The notes under the pieces were generated by a model. The model made no database searches, was not told the origin of the DNA, and saw nothing but the letters and a program-made list of their open reading frames with translations. A program made the position numbers and the translations under genes. Positions 59,325-64,000 of a stretch of 64,000 bases of DNA are shown here, piece by piece. Position 1 is the first letter of the stretch. Each line of letters starts with the position of its first letter. Source of the stretch: Pyrofollis japonicus (GTDB lineage: Archaea; Thermoproteota; Thermoprotei_A; Sulfolobales; Pyrodictiaceae). The stretch is from the NCBI RefSeq assembly GCF_033097485.1, contig NZ_AP028634.1, forward strand, positions 682,001-746,000. The letters run 5' to 3'.

Positions 59325-60278
59325 GTGGGCTCGGCTAGAGCCACATGGCTTGGCCGCGACGTTATCAGTATTCTCGATTTCTCTCGCGATATGCTTGAGG
59401 AGCTCTTCCTAGTCGCAGACGAGATGGACAGGTTTCTGCGCAGCGGCCGTGTTCCGAGGCTTCTCGAAGGCAAACTGGTGGCGCTGGCTTTCTTCGAGCC
59501 CTCTACCCGGACTAGGCTGAGCTTCGACACTGCTGCTAAGAGGCTTGGCGCCGAGACTATCGGGTTTAGCGGGGAGGAGGGAACGAGTATCGCTAAGGGC
59601 GAGAACCTGGCCGACACTGTCAGGATGCTCGATAGCTACGCTGACGCGATAGTTATTAGGCACAAGTACGAGGGCTCGGCGCTCTACGCCGCAGAGGTAG
59701 CGGAGCACCCCGTCATCAACGCTGGTGATGGGAAGCAGCATCACCCGACGCAGGCTATGCTAGACCTCTATACCGTGAGGCAGCTGTTTGGCTCAGTGGA
59801 TGGACTGGTGTACGGAGTGCTCGGCGACCTCCGCTATGGTAGGGCGGCGACAAGCTTCATCCTGGGGTTGACGCTGTTTCGTCCCAAGAAGCTCTACCTC
59901 ATCTCGCCTCCGCTGCTCCGGGCTAGGGAGGAGGTCCTAGAGGTTCTTCGTCAGCGGGGGATCGTGTTCGAGGAGGCGGGCAGCCTGGAGGAAGTGATAG
60001 GGGGGCTCGACGTGCTATACGTGACGCGTATTCAGCGGGAGCGCTTCCCGGACCCGAGTGAGTACGAGAAGGTGAAGGGCAGCTACCGGGTTACGCGGAG
60101 GCTCCTAGAGGAGCACGCTAAGCCCGAACTCAGGGTTATGCATCCATTGCCACGCGTTGACGAGATAAGCTTTGACGTGGACGAGACCAAGTATGCGGCT
60201 TATTTCATCCAAGCCCGTAACGGAGTACCCGTTCGCATGGCCTTGCTAGCCCTTGTCCTCGGAGGGTGGGAGAAATGA
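59325..60278 (+). CDS. pyrB: Aspartate carbamoyltransferase catalytic chain
   Basis: A 317-residue enzyme that makes carbamoyl-aspartate. The carbamoyl phosphate motif is [11 protein letters not shown] (Ser60-Arg64), the 80s-loop lysine is in [13 protein letters not shown], and HPLPRVDEI near the C-terminus is intact. GTG 59325 is the start. The regulatory chain gene overlaps by four bases, as expected for a regulated c6r6-type enzyme. Confidence 0.96.
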   Translation: MGSARATWLGRDVISILDFSRDMLEELFLVADEMDRFLRSGRVPRLLEGKLVALAFFEPSTRTRLSFDTAAKRLGAETIGFSGEEGTSIAKGENLADTVRMLDSYADAIVIRHKYEGSALYAAEVAEHPVINAGDGKQHHPTQAMLDLYTVRQLFGSVDGLVYGVLGDLRYGRAATSFILGLTLFRPKKLYLISPPLLRAREEVLEVLRQRGIVFEEAGSLEEVIGGLDVLYVTRIQRERFPDPSEYEKVKGSYRVTRRLLEEHAKPELRVMHPLPRVDEISFDVDETKYAAYFIQARNGVPVRMALLALVLGGWEK

Positions 60279-60754
60279 GCCCCGGGGAAGCACTCCTCGT
60301 CCGCAAGATACGCGACGGGACAGTCATAGACCATATTCCTGCCGGGAGAGCCTTAGTAGTGCTGAGGATCCTCGGCATAACGGGGAGGGAGGGCCTCAGA
60401 GTAGCCGTTGTGATGAATGTTGAGAGCCGCAGGCTTGGCCGCAAGGACATAGTTAAGATTGAGAATAGGCATCTCCGCCCCGAAGAGGTTAACAAGATAG
60501 CGTTGGTCGCGCCAACCGCTACTATAAACATTGTGCGCGACTACGAGGTTGTTGAGAAGAAGCGCGTAGAGCTACCCAGCATCGTCGAGGGTATATTGAA
60601 GTGCACTAACCCCACGTGTATTACGAGGAAGCCCAGGGAGCCCGTGAAGCCCAGGTTCAGGGTGCTGAGCCGCCGTCCTCTGCGTTTGCAGTGCATGTAC
60701 TGTGGGACCATTGTGTCTGAAGATGATGTTGTGAAGCAGTTAATAGGCGGGTAG
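60275..60754 (+). CDS. pyrI: Aspartate carbamoyltransferase regulatory chain
   Basis: A 159-residue allosteric subunit that binds nucleotides in its N-terminal domain ([19 protein letters not shown]) and zinc through Cys110, Cys115, Cys140 and Cys143 in its C-terminal domain. ATG 60275 overlaps the pyrB stop (ATGA); a GTG three codons earlier is less likely. The presence of PyrI implies feedback control by CTP or UTP. Confidence 0.96.
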   Translation: MSPGEALLVRKIRDGTVIDHIPAGRALVVLRILGITGREGLRVAVVMNVESRRLGRKDIVKIENRHLRPEEVNKIALVAPTATINIVRDYEVVEKKRVELPSIVEGILKCTNPTCITRKPREPVKPRFRVLSRRPLRLQCMYCGTIVSEDDVVKQLIGG

Positions 60755-60760
60755 GCCGGC

Positions 60761-61576
60761 ATGGGTGTTACCCGGGCTGGGCTGCGGAGGGCAGCGGGGC
60801 TTCCGCGGTATAGGTATACTAGTCTGGGGCTAGGCCGCGTAGTTTGGCGGAGCAAGCGTGGCATTATCCTAGAGTACCGCTACCTTGGCGACTCCGTGGA
60901 TATTTTGCCTGGCCAGTTTGTCCATTTCTGGGTACCAGGCTACGAGGCTATACCGCTCACCCCGCTATATAGTGACGAAGATGTTGTAGTGTTCCTGGTA
61001 GCCGAGAGGGGGCCTACTACGCGAAAAATCGTACAAGACCCGCCACGCTACGCGGGAGTAATAGCGCCTCTGGGCAGGCCCGTGAACCCCACTGGGCCGA
61101 GGATCCTGCTCGTCGCAGGCGGTGTTGGAGTTGCCTCCGTTGCATCGATCGCTAGGAGTGCGGTGGAGAGGGGGCTGGAAACCGTCCTCGTCTATGGCGC
61201 TAGGAGTGGGGACGAGCTGGCGCCCATAGAGCCCTATGTCGGCGACGTGGAGACCTTGTACGCGACCGAGGATGGGAGCAAGGGTGTTCGCGGAACAGTC
61301 ATCGATGCCTTGGTGGAGGAGGAGCTCCGGGGGTTCAGCGAGGCCTATGCAGCTGGGCCTCCCGCTATGCTTTGCAGGCTCTACGAGCTCCAGCAAGAAC
61401 GTAGGATAGCTGATAGGCTCTACATGGCTCCGGAGAGGGTTATTCGGTGCGGGCTAGGGTTTTGCGGTAAGTGCGCCATACCAGGCACCACTAAGCTACT
61501 GTGCAGGGACGGTGCCTTCCTAGACTCCAAAGAGCTCTCCCAGTGGGTCAGGATGGGGTGCCCCGTTAACGGCTAG
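60761..61576 (+). CDS. pyrK: Dihydroorotate dehydrogenase electron-transfer subunit (PyrK-like)
   Basis: A 271-residue iron-sulfur flavoprotein. LLVAGGVGVASVASI is the nucleotide-binding loop, and the 2Fe-2S ligands are Cys230, Cys235, Cys238 and Cys248 (CGLGFCGKCAIPG, then LLCRDG). It passes electrons from dihydroorotate dehydrogenase (PyrD) to NAD or another acceptor. Its partner pyrD is not in the window. The FAD-binding segment reads PLTPLYSDED rather than the usual RPxS form. It begins 6 bases after pyrI and ends 6 bases before pyrC. Confidence 0.88.
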   Translation: MGVTRAGLRRAAGLPRYRYTSLGLGRVVWRSKRGIILEYRYLGDSVDILPGQFVHFWVPGYEAIPLTPLYSDEDVVVFLVAERGPTTRKIVQDPPRYAGVIAPLGRPVNPTGPRILLVAGGVGVASVASIARSAVERGLETVLVYGARSGDELAPIEPYVGDVETLYATEDGSKGVRGTVIDALVEEELRGFSEAYAAGPPAMLCRLYELQQERRIADRLYMAPERVIRCGLGFCGKCAIPGTTKLLCRDGAFLDSKELSQWVRMGCPVNG

Positions 61577-61582
61577 GAGGCG

Positions 61583-62878
61583 GTGCTACGAGGCATGGGT
61601 GAAACAGTCGTCTGCGGCAACCTGGTTGATGCTAGAGGCTTCCTGGGCGAGGGCTGCCTCCTGATAAGGAACGGATTCATCGCGGAGATAAGGGAGGATG
61701 CAGCCGCGACAACAAACACTATCGATGTGCGTAGCCGCGGCGACGTCTTCGTCATGCCGGGCTTCATTGATCTGCATGTACACCTCCGTGGGCTCATGCT
61801 TAGCTACAAGGAGGACGAATATAGCGGCACTGCAGCCGCGGCCGCGGCTGGTGTAACCCTTGTAGGCGATATGCCTAACACTGTGCCGAGGCTGGACACT
61901 GTGGAGGCTCTTGCCGCGAAGCTGCAAAGCCTCGAAGAAGAGAGCCTCGTAGACTACGCTGTCTACGCGGGAGTGCCAAGCGACGCCGATGAAGCAGCGA
62001 GGCTCCTAGAGGCTGGGGCGATAGGCTTCAAGATATATCCTGGCGACTTGGAGAAGAGGGGCAGTGTTGTAGAGAAGCTTCTCAGAGGCAAAGGCCTCGT
62101 TGTTGTTCACCCCGAGCTCCCGGAGGCGGAGAAGCCTGTTGCGGACAGCGAGGATGCGAGGAGAGCCGCTAGGAATTGTTCATGGGAGACGGCCGCGGTT
62201 GAATACATTGCGGCGCTGGAACCCTCTGCGAAAATCCATGTAACACACGTATCGTGTCCCTCAACGCTCCTAGCCGCGAAGAGAGCGGGGTTCAGCACAG
62301 ATACAACCCCCACGTACCTGTTCCTAGAGCCGGGAGAGGGCTGCCTCTATCGCGTTAATCCCCCGATTCGTGGATTCGCTGAAAGGCAGCTAATGCTGCA
62401 ACTCCTCCTGGAGGGCGTCGTGGACACTGTTGCCAGCGACCATGCACCGCACAGCGAGAAGGAGAAGCTGGGGGACCCGCTTACCTGTCCCCCGGGGATT
62501 GCCTGGCTTGAGCAGTGGCCGCTCATCCTCTACTGCCTCGTGGGGGCAGCGGGGATGCTTTCCCTTCCGGAGTTTCTCCGCCTAGTATCAGCTGGGCCCG
62601 CTAAGGTTCTCGGCTTGGGACACGTCTATGGGTTGCTTGAGCCCGGTTACCGGGGCAATGTTGTCGTCGCGGAGGCTTCGTGGAGTGAGGCAAGCAGCTA
62701 CAATCGTTACTCGAAGGCGAGGCTGACACCGTACGCCTGGAGGGCTAGGAGGTGTATGAGGATCCTCTACGCGTTTGCTGCGGGAGAAAAGATCTACGAC
62801 GATGAAAAAGGGGTTACGGGTAGGCGCGGCAAAGTAGCTAATGCCGCCGCGTTTAGGCGTGCTCCTGTAGCACCTTGA
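61583..62878 (+). CDS. pyrC: Dihydroorotase
   Basis: A 431-residue amidohydrolase. The metal-binding HVH is His65/His67 in FIDLHVHLRG, the bridging lysine (carboxylated) is Lys150 in GFKIYPG, His176 and His222 complete the metal site, and ASDHAPHS carries the catalytic Asp286. DMPNTVP is the substrate-binding segment. It closes carbamoyl-aspartate to dihydroorotate. The start is GTG 61583 or ATG 61595. The gene converges on the LDH2-family gene and overlaps it by 26 bases. It ends the pyrimidine operon. Confidence 0.94.
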   Translation: MLRGMGETVVCGNLVDARGFLGEGCLLIRNGFIAEIREDAAATTNTIDVRSRGDVFVMPGFIDLHVHLRGLMLSYKEDEYSGTAAAAAAGVTLVGDMPNTVPRLDTVEALAAKLQSLEEESLVDYAVYAGVPSDADEAARLLEAGAIGFKIYPGDLEKRGSVVEKLLRGKGLVVVHPELPEAEKPVADSEDARRAARNCSWETAAVEYIAALEPSAKIHVTHVSCPSTLLAAKRAGFSTDTTPTYLFLEPGEGCLYRVNPPIRGFAERQLMLQLLLEGVVDTVASDHAPHSEKEKLGDPLTCPPGIAWLEQWPLILYCLVGAAGMLSLPEFLRLVSAGPAKVLGLGHVYGLLEPGYRGNVVVAEASWSEASSYNRYSKARLTPYAWRARRCMRILYAFAAGEKIYDDEKGVTGRRGKVANAAAFRRAPVAP

Positions 62879-64000
62879 CCGTGAAGGGTACTCCTACTTC
62901 TTCTGCAACCTTCTTTAGGTCGTTGAACACGTTGCGGTGAAGGGGTACTCCCTTCTTCTCCCTTGTTAGCTTCGTGTACCAGGCTTTCTCGCCTGGAATC
63001 CATATTCTGTCCGCCTGCGGGTGCTTCGGCAGGCTCTTTATCTCCTCGATCATTTTCTCTAAGCGGTCATAGTACTCCTCCATGGGCACCAGTGCACCTA
63101 TGTTTATAGCCATGAAGAAGTGGCCTACGTTTGCTGGCTGCGGGTCAGTGGTGTTCCTGACGTGCACTGTCCATGCTGCCCCACTGACTATCGCTGAGAG
63201 CAGCTCAACTATCAACGCGAAGCCTGTCCCCTTGTGGCCTCCTGTCTCCTCAGTCAATCCTCCCAGGGGTAGCAGTGCTGCCTTGCCCTTCTTTATGGCA
63301 TCAAGTATTGGAGCAGCGTCCCCTGTTAGCTCTCTCCCGTCCTCGAGGCTCACCGCCCAGCCGTGTGGAACCTTCTTCCCTGTCTTGGCGTAGATCTCTA
63401 TCTTGCCTACCGGAACCGTGCTCGTAGCCGCATCGAAGAGGAAGGGTGGCGGATTCCTCCTGGGGGCGGCAATGGCTATTGGGTTTGTGCCGAGGTACTT
63501 GCTGAGAGTATTTATGTATGAGACCAGGGGCCTCGCATTGGTCATCGATACCCCGATCATATTGTGCTCTACCGCCATTAGCGCATAGTAGCCTGCTATG
63601 CCGTAGTGGTGGCTTCTCCGGACGAAGACCACGCCTACTCCGTGCTTCTTAGCCCTCTCTATTGCAAGGTTCATGGCATAGGTTCCGACTACCTGGCCTG
63701 GCCCGTTGTCGCCGTCTACGAGCAGTGCTGCACCAGCGTCGGCTACGATCCTTATATTGGGGTTAATGTTGACTGAGCCGACCTTTATGCCGCCAATGTA
63801 GCGCCTAATTCTCTGCACGCCGTGGCTCGAGATGCCCATTAGGTCTGCGGCGACTAGGTTATCGGCTATCTTGTCGGCGTATTCTTTGCGCAGACCGAGC
63901 TTCTGGAAAACGCTTGAAACGAACTCCTTCAACGAGACATGGTCAACGCGAACGTATTCCTCCGGGGGGTATAAGTGTTCCTTCTCATAGAGTTCTTGAG
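62853..64000 (-). CDS. LDH2/malate dehydrogenase-family oxidoreductase, partial at 5' end
   Basis: The minus-strand frame is open without a stop from 62853 past a TTG at 63932 to the window edge, and the residues upstream of that TTG (YPPEEYVRVDHVSLKEF) match the family N-terminus, so the true start lies outside the window. ADLMGISSHGVQRIRRY, RRSHHYGIAGYYA and TNPIAIAAPRRNPPP are signatures of the NAD(P)-dependent LDH2 fold. These enzymes interconvert malate, lactate, sulfolactate or ureidoglycolate with the keto acids. Substrate not determinable. The gene overlaps pyrC at its 3' end. Confidence 0.92.
   Translation of the reverse strand, partial: QELYEKEHLYPPEEYVRVDHVSLKEFVSSVFQKLGLRKEYADKIADNLVAADLMGISSHGVQRIRRYIGGIKVGSVNINPNIRIVADAGAALLVDGDNGPGQVVGTYAMNLAIERAKKHGVGVVFVRRSHHYGIAGYYALMAVEHNMIGVSMTNARPLVSYINTLSKYLGTNPIAIAAPRRNPPPFLFDAATSTVPVGKIEIYAKTGKKVPHGWAVSLEDGRELTGDAAPILDAIKKGKAALLPLGGLTEETGGHKGTGFALIVELLSAIVSGAAWTVHVRNTTDPQPANVGHFFMAINIGALVPMEEYYDRLEKMIEEIKSLPKHPQADRIWIPGEKAWYTKLTREKKGVPLHRNVFNDLKKVAEEVGVPFTVKVLQEHA

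Overview
The window looks like a stretch of a hyperthermophilic crenarchaeon, most plausibly a Pyrodictiaceae/Desulfurococcales relative. This is inference from gene content: TrpB2-type tryptophan synthase, Wtp-type tungstate uptake, a complex I-like cluster without the NADH-oxidising module, many VapBC pairs, and a short-repeat crenarchaeal CRISPR array. TATA-box promoters, frequent TTG/GTG starts and AGG/AGA/ATA-rich codon use point the same way. The DNA is mostly G+C-rich, with one conspicuous A+T-rich island at about 27.03-29.40 kb.

Layout. 0-5.2 kb: edge of a HepT-like gene, a HAD hydrolase, a serine kinase-like (SerK/ParB-fold) gene in operon with TrpB2, a DUF234-type ATPase and a Nudix hydrolase. 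5.3-8.0 kb: a Roadblock/LC7-related group. 8.0-14.3 kb: two unrecognised proteins, a BtuFCD-like ABC importer, a thioredoxin reductase-like flavoprotein and a VapBC pair. 14.6-25.8 kb: GcvH, then nuoA-B-D-H-I-J-K-M-L-N with nuoC turned round between nuoB and nuoD. 25.9-27.0 kb: a DUF104/PIN pair and a small unknown.

27-40.2 kb is a defence-type region. It holds an A+T-rich ATPase, an EVE-domain protein, a DUF1156 DNA methylase, a DUF499 ATPase, a small unrecognised protein and a large SNF2-type helicase with a C-terminal DUF3883 domain. The last four resemble helicase-methylase-ATPase systems and share families with BREX type 3, but no PglZ is visible. 40.7-47.1 kb: a third VapBC pair, a two-subunit FAD amino-acid dehydrogenase, a surface protein and a class II amidotransferase. 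47.2-49.5 kb: an 11-repeat CRISPR array without cas genes, gene debris, a convergent RelE-like pair and a decayed two-repeat mini-array.

49.7-56.8 kb: a rubrerythrin-VIT1 metal transporter, precorrin-2 dehydrogenase, a methyltransferase-like protein, a fourth VapBC pair, the tungstate/molybdate ABC operon with a perfect operator palindrome, and its ModE-type regulator. 57-64 kb: a phosphohexomutase, the pyrimidine operon pyrE-B-I-K-C, and an LDH2-family dehydrogenase running off the right edge.

Most interesting signals: the SerK-TrpB2 operon, which suggests tryptophan made from O-phosphoserine; the methylase/ATPase/helicase locus with its small unknown gene and EVE neighbour; the A+T-rich ATPase island; the inverted nuoC and altered key residues in NuoD and NuoN; the operator upstream of wtpA; and a wobble-composition gradient running 5' to 3' in many genes. 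Everything was read by eye without database searches.
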